Source: Calliphora vicina
Lineage: Eukaryota > Arthropoda > Insecta > Diptera > Calliphoridae
DNA length: 64,000 nt
NCBI RefSeq assembly: GCF_958450345.1
Contig: NC_088780.1
Coordinates: 29,907,667 to 29,971,666 of the forward strand
Direction of reading: 5' to 3'
The position numbers and the translations under genes are program-made. The notes under the pieces are model-generated. The model saw nothing but the letters and a program-made list of their open reading frames with translations. It ran no database searches and was not told where the DNA came from. Of the stretch, positions 26,401 through 33,348 are shown piece by piece; position 1 is the stretch's first letter, and every line of letters starts with the position of its first letter.

Positions 26401-28071
26401 AAATCTTTTGTCGCAACTGCATGTTGCTGGCCATACCAAGAATTTTTTGGGAAAATTTTCTGCTTTTGGCTGCTAAACTTTTCTACAACATTCCCTCGAG
26501 CATCAGCAACATAAAAATATTGATCCGGAAGCTGGAAAAAATTTTCCAGAACATAAGTTTCGTCAACCATTATGCAGCAGGTATATTTTTTTTATAAAAT
26601 TTGTCTTCAATTTCTGTGCTCTGTCTTTGGCCTCTAAGCTGAGTTTTAGCAGAGTTCCGGTCAGGAACTTTTTGACCCTTTTATGTTTTTAAACCTGCAT
26701 TGGCTTTAAATTTTCGTACCAAATAGTCCGAGTACTGAGCTAACCGGATTGCTTTCCCACCGGATTTGTTGGGAGCTCTTTTGAAATGCTTTCTATTTAT
26801 TGGTTTTCTATCAACGGACCAGTTCTCCCGATATTGTTTAATAACATTGGAATCAGTTTGATGACAGACCTTTTTGTAGGACCAAGTTGGGTTTTGTTGA
26901 AAATATTTAATAATTTTAGTACGTACTTTTTTCTTGTCATTAATTTTAATCAGATTAACAACAAATGAACATAATTGACATTAAACATAATAACTGATAT
27001 ACTTTTTAAAGGAAACTTGAACAAAAAAAAAATCAAATAATACTTGGGTTAAAAGTTTTAAGGAAAAACTCACACACGTTTTCCCTTATCTCCTTATCTC
27101 ACTCCTTAGTTGTGCATGATCACCGCAATCATTTCAAAATTGTTTAATAATATTATGGTCACTTTAATTATTTATATGATTGCGGCAACCATAATACTGT
27201 TAAAAAATATTAAAAAATGTTGAAAACTAAATTACGGTGATCATGTACAACAATATTTGATATTTGGGTGTGCTGTTAGCCACCCTTATGAAGAGAATGA
27301 AGCAGAAGTTTAAATGCTATGCAAGAAGCCAAAATATTTCGGAGTGATATTTGAGAATAAAATGAAATAGATACCGAAACTAAAGGAAATATTGAGGAAC
27401 GCTTATGCAGCTAATGACTAAAACCAGGTTTGATTTATTGGTTCCGATCTAGTAGATCTGTGTAGATCTAGCTGTTCTCTTCAACAGCAATATTTAGAGA
27501 GTCTTAATAATTAATTGAATTTTTGCGAACGTATGAGTAACATTAATTCCAATCCTCAACTCAAATTGAACACACATACATCCCTTTAAAAGAGAAACAA
27601 ATATCAATAATTTTTAACATAAAATTAATAATAAAATTTCAAAACAATAACTCGTCCATAGACAAAACATCCTGTTTAAAGTTGTTTAACATAATCAAAC
27701 GTTGTGTATTAAATTCATTTTAATTTCTAATTTTTTTTTAAACGTCTGCTTTAATATTTTGTTTTTATATTTTTTGTTTTAGAAAAAATACCAAAATTTC
27801 CTCATTAACCAAGTTGTGGGGCCCATACCTAAGGTACCTCGATTTGTCATCTTCTTCACCAGCAGCAGCGGCATTTGCTGTACCAGCAGCAGCAGCGGCG
27901 GCAGCCTCACCTTCGGCACCTAGTTCACCTTCAGCGCCTTTACGTAATCCTGGAATGTTGGGTATTGAAGGCATAGCTGGCATCGATGGCATAGAGGGCA
28001 TTGAAGGCATGGCCGGCATTGAAGGTATTGAAGCACTACCCAACCAACCTTTGGCACTGCCTAACCAACCA
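5218..28071 (-). CDS. Sap47: Sap47 (synapse-associated protein, BSD domain), central six coding exons
   Basis: The joined exons encode about 367 residues matching the remembered order of Drosophila Sap47: a WLGSAKGWLG segment, Ser-Met-Pro-Ala repeats, a Gly/Asp/Glu-rich linker (SATEGADSHPASG), the KITTKVTQQAKHFGSF segment, the FNKEQEAFIKGQ block, a BSD domain, and a C-terminal region with EFVSDAFQ and DGMRKLGIDSMTQQ. Exons are 28071-27829, 12119-12022, 11616-11516, 11364-11087, 11004-10886 and 5481-5218; every junction keeps frame with GT/AG. The family (SYAP1 in vertebrates) is presynaptic and vesicle-associated in flies, with the BSD domain as its signature. Start and stop codons are not in the window: the initiating exon is upstream of 28071 and the acidic C-terminus downstream of 5218. 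No frameshift or internal stop was seen, so the gene looks functional. Family identity is firm; the exact isoform set is unknown. Confidence 0.93.
6395..6500. repeat. Local tandem duplication, about 55 bp unit
   Basis: GGAATTGAAGTTGAAA and AAGTGTAATTCAAGCC occur twice in direct order, with a few differences. It lies inside the 5.4-kb intron. Confidence 0.7.
6890..8660. repeat. Diverged long repeat sharing an arm with the 16.7-kb hairpin
   Basis: 8505-8650 contains CTTCTCAAGGACTAT, GCTCATTCGGATCAT and TTTTTGGCGATTTTTT, in the same order as 17042-17117. The remainder (7000-8500) is AT-rich, with short open frames that I do not recognise, including a 7372-7566 plus-strand frame with SLYPILITPDRLDARYE. 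Whether this is a longer relative of the foldback family is an inference. Confidence 0.4.
8661..9324. other. Diverged local duplication, otherwise unassigned
   Basis: GGGTTTC-AATTCAATTTAAAC-type sequence occurs at about 8932-8955 and again at 9124-9147, each near a GCGTTCAT. Beyond this weak duplication nothing is recognised. Confidence 0.35.
9325..9985 (-). pseudogene. Mariner (irritans-type) transposase remnant
   Basis: Two overlapping minus-strand frames encode mariner pieces: FCFTSLKKSAAEAHRLLIEA near the N-terminus, and RMPNIHGAKAMLCICWNQNG with GPIYHELLKSF toward the centre. At the position where the family has its second catalytic Asp (a HDNARPH-type motif) this copy reads HHNKAKPH, so the Asp is lost. 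The order of frames and the frameshifts show a dead element. The 5' side (about 9900-9985) resembles the starts of the other mariner copies here; the 3' terminal repeat was not found. Confidence 0.75.
10886..11004 (-). CDS. Sap47: Sap47 exon, end of BSD domain with FW motif
   Basis: This 119-nt exon completes the Ile codon with C and encodes ITEENFWRNYFYRVSLIIQ, then AAELGTLGEDGVAQASSGED. The adjacent Phe-Trp is the hallmark of the BSD fold, and the surrounding NYFYRV matches fly Sap47. It ends in phase 1 after GAT G at the donor GTGAG (10885-10881). The next visible exon enters with two bases, so the reading frame is maintained. Confidence 0.94.
11005..11086 (-). other. Sap47 intron, 82 bp
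   Basis: Short intron inside the BSD domain, donor GTAAGT and acceptor CCCTGCCAG. The only small intron without transposon remnants beside the BSD coding sequence. Confidence 0.9.
11087..11364 (-). CDS. Sap47: Sap47 exon encoding most of the BSD-domain region
   Basis: This 278-nt exon starts in phase 0 at CCC. It encodes PIMESFNKEQEAFIKGQ, AAVAPWSGLPNEGKIKEEI, MGLSQDRRNFVRAPPAGV and DFEFNYETAYPTAIAIMAED, then NLETMRFELVPK, leaving AT of an Ile codon. The segment from FVRAPP to ELVPK is the first part of the BSD domain. It is the most conserved stretch of the gene and the anchor for identifying the family. The donor AT|GTAAGT at 11086 is consensus. The plus-strand frame over this exon is a shadow. 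Confidence 0.95.
11365..11515 (-). other. Sap47 intron, 151 bp
   Basis: Donor GTAAGT at 11515 and acceptor AATTTAAAG ending at 11365. No other content. An apparent Met-initiated reading through this intron into the next exon is artefactual. Confidence 0.85.
11516..11616 (-). CDS. Sap47: Sap47 exon, TKVTQQAKHFGSF segment
   Basis: This 101-nt exon supplies TT to finish an Ile codon, then encodes TTKVTQQAKHFGSFLTSAF and SEAGSKIKETVKKN. It ends in phase 0 at AAC|GTAAGT, a consensus donor. The acceptor is TTGATTTCAG. This amphipathic, Lys-rich block precedes the BSD domain in fly Sap47 and SYAP1 relatives. It is too short and too spliced to show as a normal open frame, and was placed by homology and phase. 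Confidence 0.92.
11617..12021 (-). other. Sap47 intron, 405 bp
   Basis: Donor GTACGTG and acceptor TTTCAG. AT-rich with pyrimidine-rich stretches on the plus strand; no repeat or coding content recognised. Confidence 0.85.
12022..12119 (-). CDS. Sap47: Sap47 exon, acidic glycine-rich linker
   Basis: This 98-nt exon begins with the T that completes the split Ser codon. It encodes ATEGADSHPASGDEGQLG, then EEGQIGQGKGDDVK, a segment recognisable in Drosophila Sap47. The donor is GTACGTG at 12021-12015 in phase 1; the remaining A combines with TT of the next exon to give Ile. Reading through the donor gives a short non-homologous tail, which supports this border. Confidence 0.92.
12166..13491. 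other. No recognised feature
   Basis: AT-rich intronic sequence upstream of the SATEGAD exon; no supportable element. Confidence 0.45.
13715..14220 (+). repeat. GGTCGG-family interspersed repeat, truncated
   Basis: It starts ACAAGTAAGAAAAAATGGTC, then GGTCAAGCCC, and contains GGGAGCTATGACTAATTATG and GGACCGAT blocks shared with the copies at 36372-37107 and 43530-45345. It ends in a TATACTTTAA-containing region. No coding capacity. Confidence 0.65.
14222..14560 (+). repeat. CCGAATC-family interspersed repeat, truncated
   Basis: The head contains GGCTGTGCCGAATCTTATAT followed by ACCC. The body contains GACCCATTGTAGGTCCAAC and a TGACTTAGTAATCCAGATAT block. It matches the copies at 14910, 25728 and 57091. 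Confidence 0.65.
14910..15600 (+). repeat. CCGAATC-family interspersed repeat, nearly full length
   Basis: It contains the T/A-rich tract, GACCCATAGTAGGTCCAAC, the GACAGACGGACATGGCT block and a TTACAAACGGAATGACAAAC block. It ends TATATACCCTTCTCACGAAG and GTGAAGGGTA, a self-complementary terminus. From general knowledge, Drosophila genomes carry a similar arrangement of GACGGACATGGCT and tail hairpin. No protein is encoded. Confidence 0.65.
15601..16480. other. No recognised feature
   Basis: Mixed-composition intron sequence; short minus-strand frames around 16037-16354 show no recognisable family. Confidence 0.4.
16490..16640 (+). repeat. Fragment of GGTCGG-family repeat
   Basis: It contains GTGGGAGCTATGAAC and TTTTGGACCGATCGTC blocks typical of the internal part of that family. 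Confidence 0.5.
16666..17308. mobile_element. Long inverted-repeat (hairpin) element
   Basis: The left arm 16666-16917 and right arm 17038-17308 are inverted copies for about 250 bp with high identity. Shared blocks include GTTTAGAAACTTTTTTTT, GGGAACTATTGGAGATATTG, TTTGAGCTGAGGTG and ATAGTCCTTGAGAAGATCTA. The 120-bp centre is unrelated. There is no coding content. A related single arm lies at 8505-8650. This is either a foldback/MITE-like element or two inverted copies of one repeat. Confidence 0.7.
17309..17682. other. No recognised feature
   Basis: 17455-17525 has a short direct duplication around GTTGGACTAGATATGAATG (a GGTTGGACTAG motif twice). Otherwise nothing recognised. Confidence 0.45.
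17683..17893 (-). mobile_element. MITE with CTCTGCGTGT terminus
   Basis: It begins near ACACCGAGAGAAAATA and ends GCTCTGCGTGT, an imperfect terminal inverted repeat. It contains repeated GGTCACTGTAA and TGATTGCTGTAACCATAATA blocks. Related copies lie at 34783-35092 and 48999-49226, with a partial one at 27110-27265. No coding capacity. Confidence 0.6.
17894..18459. other. No recognised feature
   Basis: AT-rich with repeated ATACATA/TATGTA words; nothing supportable. Confidence 0.45.
18928..20885. repeat. Tandem array, about 363-bp unit, with terminal arm
   Basis: Units are anchored by GAATTCACTTAATTGTGAAT (or variants) at about 18945, 19310, 19669, 20035 and 20400, so the period is 360-367 bp. 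Each unit includes ATATCTCATTTTGTTCCTAT- and ACTACTGAGCCGATT-type blocks. The right end (about 20640-20870) is the same arm that closes the foldback element at 3215-3450. It is inserted inside mariner. No coding content. Confidence 0.8.
20994..21360. repeat. Internal tandem duplication in mariner, about 185 bp
   Basis: ATGATTCGGTTCAAAAA through TTTTCATGGAGTA occurs at about 20998-21183 and again at about 21188-21348, diverged. It duplicates the transposase segment around the DNA-binding region. Confidence 0.7.
21559..23325. other. AT-rich intron with one small perfect inverted repeat
   Basis: 22455-22474 and 22563-22582 are a perfect 20-bp inverted pair (ATATTAAGGGTTTTATAAAA and complement), 88 bp apart, possibly a tiny MITE. 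Within the loop the minus strand carries CAG|GTAAGTT at 22521/22520, a consensus 5' splice site on the gene's strand with no coding exon in front of it. Nothing else recognised. Confidence 0.5.
23328..24342 (+). mobile_element. Chimeric mariner/DD37E element, copy 1
   Basis: The left end is the mariner terminus TTGGGTATATGAC after a TA. It continues with mariner coding pieces (FNLKKGATAAHRFLA, GDFEILKDRPGQPNKFGEL, KLRDIERRFC) as far as the AATATTCATGGCGCTAAG (NIHGAK-type) codons. At about 23998-24001 it changes to the start of the DD37E Tc1-like transposase (TTGGTTCTACAAAAAGTTGG). The DD37E part continues with an internal deletion to its own terminus, complement of AGGAGAGAGATCGG, ending at 24342 before TA. 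The two ends therefore belong to different families. All reading frames are broken. Confidence 0.7.
24345..25189. other. No recognised feature
   Basis: Unassigned intron sequence; short frames at 24498-24875 have no recognisable family. Confidence 0.4.
25190..25457. repeat. Unnamed interspersed repeat, target of a DD37E insertion
   Basis: GTGTGGCGTATGAGTATTCT and CTTCATAAATTCATTAATAA blocks also occur at about 35776-35795 and 37369-37385, respectively. At 37385 the sequence continues without the DD37E terminus, so that copy looks like the unfilled site. Confidence 0.5.
25458..27106 (-). mobile_element. DD37E Tc1/mariner-superfamily element, interrupted
   Basis: It is flanked by TA. The left terminus is AGGACTGAGATC and the right is the complement of AGGAGTGAGAT. 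Minus-strand pieces encode VDETYVLENFFQLPDQYFYV and ADARGNVVEKF around the first catalytic Asp. The C-terminal part at 25500-25727 (on the minus strand) includes the VERYW-type motif. A CCGAATC-family repeat (25728-26345) replaces about 90 bp that included the FWxDLAS second-Asp motif, so it cannot be active. Net length is about 1.03 kb. Confidence 0.75.
25728..26345 (+). repeat. CCGAATC-family repeat inside DD37E element
   Basis: The head GCTGTGCCGAATCTTATATA plus ACCCTTCACC, the body with GACAGACGGACATGGCT and the tail TATATACCCTTACCACTCAT show a near full-length copy. Confidence 0.7.
27110..27265. repeat. Partial MITE of the CTCTGCGTGT family
   Basis: It contains TATTATGGTCACTTTAATTA and TTGCGGCAACCATAATA blocks that match 49075-49120. 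The terminal GCGTGT is not seen. Confidence 0.45.
27266..27828. other. No recognised feature
   Basis: Donor-proximal part of the 15.7-kb intron; AT-rich, nothing supportable. Confidence 0.45.
27829..28071 (-). CDS. Sap47: Sap47 exon with Ser-Met-Pro repeats
   Basis: This 243-nt exon starts after an AG at 28073-28072 and enters with one base of a split codon, probably Thr, as in the fly T-G-W-L-G context. It encodes GWLGSAKGWLGSASIPSMP followed by degenerate SMPA/SMPS/SIPN repeats, GLRKGAEGE, an Ala-rich run and GEEDDKSRYLS. The family-consistent donor is AG|GTATGG at 27829/27828. A second GT donor (AG|GTACCT) lies 9 nt upstream and is also in frame. The repeat codons make this the most GC-rich and repetitive coding stretch in the window. 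Plus-strand open frames over it are antisense shadows. Confidence 0.93.
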
Positions 28072-28080
28072 CTGTAAATA

Positions 28081-28500
28081 GAGCAAGAGAAAAATTACAA
28101 TTACTAAAAAATTAAAGTAACAATTTTGTATTTTATATTAAAGCTAAACTAAAATTGTACAATAAGTTATTTTTTTCTTGTTTTTAATAATCAACATTGG
28201 TTTCTGCTTTAACAAATATATACAATCTTTTAGCTGACATCATCAGCTATTGTATTGATATGGGGTGAAGTTGCATTGTTCATATTGTGTACCATTTTGC
28301 AATGAAGAAAAAAAAAAAAAAAGAAAAATGATGTTAAAAAAGAAAAACCATTTATAGAGATTTTGTGAACTTATATTTCGCATTGTTCTGTTTTGTTTTG
28401 TGTTTTTTTTCAGTTCTGTATACATTTGATAGTATTATTGACATTGTAGAGCATACAAATGTCATGTGCTGTCAAAATGATGTGTGTGTTTTGTCTTTTT
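28081..28500. other. No recognised feature
   Basis: AT-rich acceptor-side intron sequence with an A-run at 28308-28322. Confidence 0.45.
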
Positions 28501-28937
28501 ATTCCAGTAGTTCTGGTTAATTGTCCCAAACTGGTGTTTAAAACTATCATTTATGTATATAAATAGCGTTTTATCATGTGGCTGTACTAATTGACCCTAC
28601 ATAGATTACATAGAGTTAGTTACAATACTAGCTACAAAACTGGTTACTTGATTAGCTACATTACCTACATTACAAATAGTCAGTTAAACAGCTACCTTAT
28701 AGACAGTTTAATAATACTCTGCTACAAAATTACACTTTTTGTCAGAACTTGAAAAGCGACCTAATGGGGGTTATAGGCCTAGGTGAGGACATACTAAAAC
28801 CGTCTTCAAAGATTTTGAAACACCCTCAAAATTTTAATTTATATTGAAATAACTGTTTAAGGGTAGGTCGTAGTACTTTAGTATCTCTAACTCACACATT
28901 TTTAGACCGATTTCAAAATTTTAAACAATTATGGATA

Positions 28938-30201
28938 AAGAATGGCCCGCATAAAATCTGGACGCATTCAAAACATTATTACAGGGCACCTGGTGAATAA
29001 AATCCACAACTCTTTTCATATGTTATGTACAAGATTATACCATTATTCGTTATAAATATCAAGTTTGTAAGTTTAAGATTCTTTAGTACAGACGCGATGG
29101 AACAAAATAGATGTGAAAAAATTTTGTACACTTTCTTAAAAAATCCAACATATAGTGGTTGTAAAATTCCAAAACTTCTTAAAATTCCTAAATCTACAGT
29201 ATATAGTAATATAAATCGTTACAAGACCACAGGATGTATAAGCAGAAAACCAAAACAAGTGAAAAAAGTTATGTCAAGAAGAATATAATAATTTCAATTA
29301 CAAATAATCCTGGAATGTCCGACCCAGATCGAGCTAAAAAATGTAATAAATGTAGATGTACCATTTATCGTATAAGTGTAATCTGTTGATTAAAGTCCTA
29401 AAGAGTGCTCAGGTACCCAAACCGCACAGAAAAACAGGAGTCTGCTGCCAAAAAACGTGCTCGTCTATTATTTTTTATCAATGTTTAAAGGCTGCATAAT
29501 GATGACACATACGTAAAATGTGATTTTAAACAGTTAGCTGGAAATAAATTTTATATTGAAATCAAGCGTGGAAGCGGCATAAATACAAGTACACCAAATT
29601 GGATAAATTTGGGAAAAAATTATGGTATGGCAAGCGATATGCAGTTGTGGTTTGAAGACTGCTGCATTTGTGACATCATCAACAATGACATAAGAATTAT
29701 ACCTAAATGAATCTCTACAAAAAAGAATATTACGGCTTATTAAACGGCACAAATACTCAGTAAAATTTTGGACTGATCTTGCGTCATGCCACTATTCAAA
29801 TCTTGCCATGAAGTGGTACAAAGACAATGAGGTGAATGTAATACCGAAATTTATGAATCCTCCTAATTGTCCACAATTTCGTCCTATTGAAAAATATTGG
29901 GCAAATGTTAAAAATAAATTAAAGAAGAGTAATAAAGAAGCACAAAACGAACGTTTAATGTTAAGAAAATGGAACAAGTATGTTGCACAGGTCGGCTCTG
30001 AAGATGTGCAAAAATTAATGGGAAGTATTAAGAGACATGCACGTTCTTTCGTTCGTAATAGCAAAAGTTTTATTTTCTTTCTTATTTTCCATAAATTTAA
30101 ATAAATTTCCTTTAATTTAATATATTATTTATACAAATCCGTCTTTTCTTTTAAAAGTTATAGCCATTTTCATGCGTCCATATTTTAAGTGGGCCATTCT
30201 T
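28938..30201 (+). mobile_element. DD37E (ITmD37E-like) element with intact termini
   Basis: The terminal repeats AAGAATGGCCCGCATAAAAT at 28938 and its complement ending 30201 are flanked by TA on both sides; total length is 1264 bp. An N-terminal frame at 29097-29288 has a helix-turn-helix-like segment (IPKLLKIPKSTVYSNI). The first catalytic Asp lies in DDTYVKCDFKQLAGNKFY near 29490, the second in FWTDLASCHYS near 29766, and the final Glu in PNCPQFRPIEKYW. I count 37 residues between the last two. A few stops and frameshifts separate the pieces, so it is a recent but dead copy. Confidence 0.85.
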
Positions 30202-30603
30202 TAGACAAAGAATTAAGCTTTCCTTTTATGTAGGCATAAAATGTATATTTTAAGAAATTGTTTTTTTTTTTTGTAAAAAATTAAAATTTTTTTTTATTTT
30301 TTTTTTCGTAATTTTTCAAATTCAACAATAGTTATTTAAATTTTTTTCTATGAAACCAACTTTTTTTTTGCTCAGTGTTTTAAAGACAATTTTATATAGA
30401 CAAAAACATGACGTTTCTTTTTATATTTTACAAATATTTTTTTGTACAGTTTTTTTTTTTATTCATTTAAACCATTTCAATTCAAATATTTGTCACATAT
30501 TGAACTGATTTCAATTATTTTATAATTGAATCAAGTATTCATGTGCTCAAAAACAAAATTTTCTGATATTTTCTATTGAATTTTGAGTTTTGAATTTGAT
30601 AAT

Positions 30604-31306
30604 TGCGATTCACGGGATTTTTAGTCGGGAATCCCGGGAATTAAAGACTGACGAAAATACATAGAAAACACCAAAAAACAGTGAAAAGTTTTTTATAGTT
30701 TTTTCTTATATCTCGGCAATAATATACCGCTTATTATTATTATTTATTTTGGGTTTTTCGTATGAAAATTTAAAAAGTGAATTCATTATTTATAGAATTT
30801 ATTTCTTATTGAATTATTCTAATTTCTTTAAATTTCTTCTTGAAATCCATAACAAAATAGCTTCAAAAATTTATTAAATGATTAAATTGTTCTTCAATTC
30901 AGATCTATTACAAACAGGCTTAAGACAATTTTTTCGATTAATTTTGTAAATAATTTGATTTAACCATTAAAAGTTTGAATAAAATCTGTTATTTATTAAT
31001 TAACTTTAAAATTAATTCAGTTTAGACAAAGGCTTTGGAATGAATCTAAAAAATTAAATATTAGGAATGGATTTATGGAATAAAAGGCTGATATTCTTTA
31101 AGATTTTAGTGAATTAAGCACAAATTTGATTAATTTAATGATATTTAATAATTATAACACTAAGTTTTTATATGAAATTTGGCTATAATATTCCTAATTT
31201 ACATTATCATTATATATTTCGGGAATAGCCGGGTACCCGGGAATGTAGAAAAAAAATTTCCCGATTCCCGGGATTCACAAAAGGTCGGGAAATTAAAAAC
31301 CCTACT
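30604..31306. repeat. Inverted CCCGGG-rich termini, possible hAT-type MITE
   Basis: GTCGGGAATCCCGGGAATT near 30624 and the inverted TTCCCGGGATTCAC near 31266 face each other, with AATTAAAAACCC at the outer right edge. No clear target duplication was found. Confidence 0.4.
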
Positions 31307-31404
31307 TTCATATTAAAATAATCAATGAAAAGTGACTAAAATCAAAAAAGTTGATAAACTTTGTTTTGTTTTTAGATATTCTTAACAAAGACAATACTTA
31401 TAAC

Positions 31405-32292
31405 CAGGGAAACCAAAATATGCAAATGCATGTTTTTTCTGGTGAGTCTAATGAGCACATGGATAAGATATTTACACGTTTCAGAACTATTTAAGAATTT
31501 TGGCATCGATTTGTTAGTGCATATTTTTGCATATTTATTGCATATTTTTGCATATATTTGTTTTAAGAGCATATTTATGTCATATTTTGCGTTTTTAGAG
31601 CATATTTTACTGTTTGATAGCATATTTTGAGTTTATCAAAAACAAATTTTGTCTTACTTATTTTTCGCTGTTGTGTTACAGGTTTTTACTTCCTTTGTTT
31701 AAAATTCAAAATTGAAAAATAGATGGATTTTCACCAAAAAAAATATTTAAAAAACAGAAATTTTTTTTTTAAAATTTAAAATAACAATTCGAAAAATTTT
31801 TTTATCCAAAAAATGAAAAAACTGAAAAAAATGTTCACCTAAAAAAAATTTTTTTTTTCCAAAAAATTAAAAAACTGAAAAATAATGTTTGTTCACTTAA
31901 AAATATTTAAATTTTTTATTTTGAAGTATAATTAGGTGAAGGGTATATAAGATTCGGTACAGCCGAATATAGCTCTCTTGTTTTGATATAAAATAAGCAC
32001 TATTTTAATAATAGCTCCATCTAAATATCAAATTTTAGTTATAATTCAAACTTAACCGTTCTAAGTGTTAAAGAAATATTGTCTTTTAAATTTCTCCAGT
32101 AACATCAGTTGATGTCGAAAGAACATTTTCTATGTATAAAAATGTTTTCAGATCCAATAGACAACGATTTTTATTTGAAAATTTAAGTAAATTTTTTTTG
32201 GTTAAAAATTATGTAAAAGTTTGTTTTAATGTTTTTACTGCATATTTAAAGCGCTTAAAACGCTTTTTTAGAGCATATTTCCGGTTTCCCTG
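31405..32292 (+). mobile_element. hAT-superfamily derivative with 8-bp target duplication
   Basis: The termini CAGGGAAACC and its complement GGTTTCCCTG are flanked by perfect CTTATAAC repeats (31397-31404 and 32293-32300). An 8-bp duplication and CAGGG-type ends are diagnostic of hAT. Around 32094-32220 the plus strand encodes SPVTSVDVERTFSMYKNVFR followed by a Phe/Leu-rich tail, the C-terminal hAT dimerisation motif. The rest of the transposase is missing and a CCGAATC-family fragment (31930-31985, inverted) lies within. It is a non-autonomous internal-deletion derivative. Confidence 0.85.
31930..31985 (-). repeat. CCGAATC-family head fragment
   Basis: The inverted head GAAGGGTATATAAGATTCGG and CAGCCGAATATAGCTCTCTT are visible; the body is absent or T-rich and unrecognisable. 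Confidence 0.55.
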
Positions 32293-32838
32293 CTTATAAC
32301 TTACAAATGTATCAATAAATGCATGTAATTTTAAAGCGTAATCAGTTTTCTTTCTAAACACGTTAAAAAATTTAAAATCGGACAAAAACTGCTTGAGTCA
32401 CAGGTCGATAAGTTGACGAACATCACTGAAAACGGTTTTCTTAGAATAACTTCTGAATTTGAGGGTGTTTCTGAAATTTGTTTACACAATTTGTAATGTA
32501 CTCAGCAAGACCTATAACCCACTCTAGGTCGTTTTCCAAGTTTTTTTCCATCGTAGCATCGTGTAACCGATTGCTTGTACTCTCCAATATATTACTTCTG
32601 GTGAGTAAAGTAACTAATTTTTAACGTACAGTACCAAAAAAGTTTAAACTGACTACACTCTAGTTTACTTAGAGACACTAAACTGATAATTGACTTCACA
32701 CTAGATTACCTGGGATGTATAAAGTAACCAAACTGTACTACTAAGAGCACATATGTAACAAATTACTCAAAATATATAAATTGTTGTCAGCCAAGTAATC
32801 AGATATTAGTGACAATTACTGCCTCTAAAACTGCTGGG

Positions 32839-33346
32839 ATATTTCTACATTCGAAAAAAATAATAATAATAAAAAAAAACACATACAAATTTATGTACCA
32901 ATTCAAATTGAGTAGCTGCAACATGATGATGCTGGCAGAACAAATACCAATCGCTGCAATATTTAGGTTAAATATGTTTTAACACAAATAACAATTCTAC
33001 ATTTAAGTATAAAAGAATTTTATGATTGATGATTGATTGATTTTGTATGGGTAGGAAGGAGTGTGTGAGCGAACATAAGCGTTTATTGGAACTTGTACTC
33101 GTACATCAATTTGGAGTACACAATTTTTTATTTATCTATGTTTATAAAAAAAAATAACGTAAATACAATCAATTTTATTTAGAAATTGCAAATATTTCGC
33201 AAAAACTTTTGGTATTTGGTGTGAAAATGATTTAAATGTTTAAAGACTTTGTTGTTCAAGAAGTTATTTTACATAGAAAATAGTGTCGGATGTACAAACA
33301 ACCGCTAGGATTTAAAAAATTAATAACGTGCCAAGTCCACTTTTTA
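32839..33346. other. No recognised feature
   Basis: AT-rich intron between two mobile elements. Confidence 0.4.
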
Positions 33347-33348
33347 TA

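Larger units (their letters stand above)
12120..27828 (-). other. Sap47 intron, about 15.7 kb
   Basis: This intron joins the repeat exon to the SATEGAD exon. Its donor is GTATGG at 27828 and its acceptor TTTACAG ends at 12120. It is filled with transposable-element remnants, each listed separately, and no convincing additional coding exon was seen. It interrupts a serine codon (AG|T). Confidence 0.85.
28750..32555. mobile_element. Element with about 100-bp inverted termini, inserted in the previous one
   Basis: 28750-28870 and 32440-32555 are inverted copies sharing GCGACCTA, GGTTATAGG and GAAACACCCTCAAA-type blocks. The interior holds the DD37E element at 28938-30201, the CCCGGG inverted repeat at 30604-31306 and the hAT derivative at 31405-32292. 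No transposase of its own was recognised. Confidence 0.55.
28503..32838 (+). mobile_element. CCCAGCAGTT-family TIR element, split by nested insertions
   Basis: The left part is 28503-28750, starting TCCAGTAGTTCT. The right part is about 32556-32838, ending AAACTGCTGGG. The parts match the uninterrupted copy at 37933-38658, including ACTACACTCTAGTTTACTT, CTGGGATGTATAAAGTAACC and GTGACAATTACTG blocks. The two arms flank a second element (28750-32555). Non-coding; superfamily unknown. Confidence 0.65.

Noticed and set aside
27814..28077. Plus-strand Ala/Ser/Ile-rich open frame
   Set aside because: Shadow of the Ser-Met-Pro repeat exon on the other strand.
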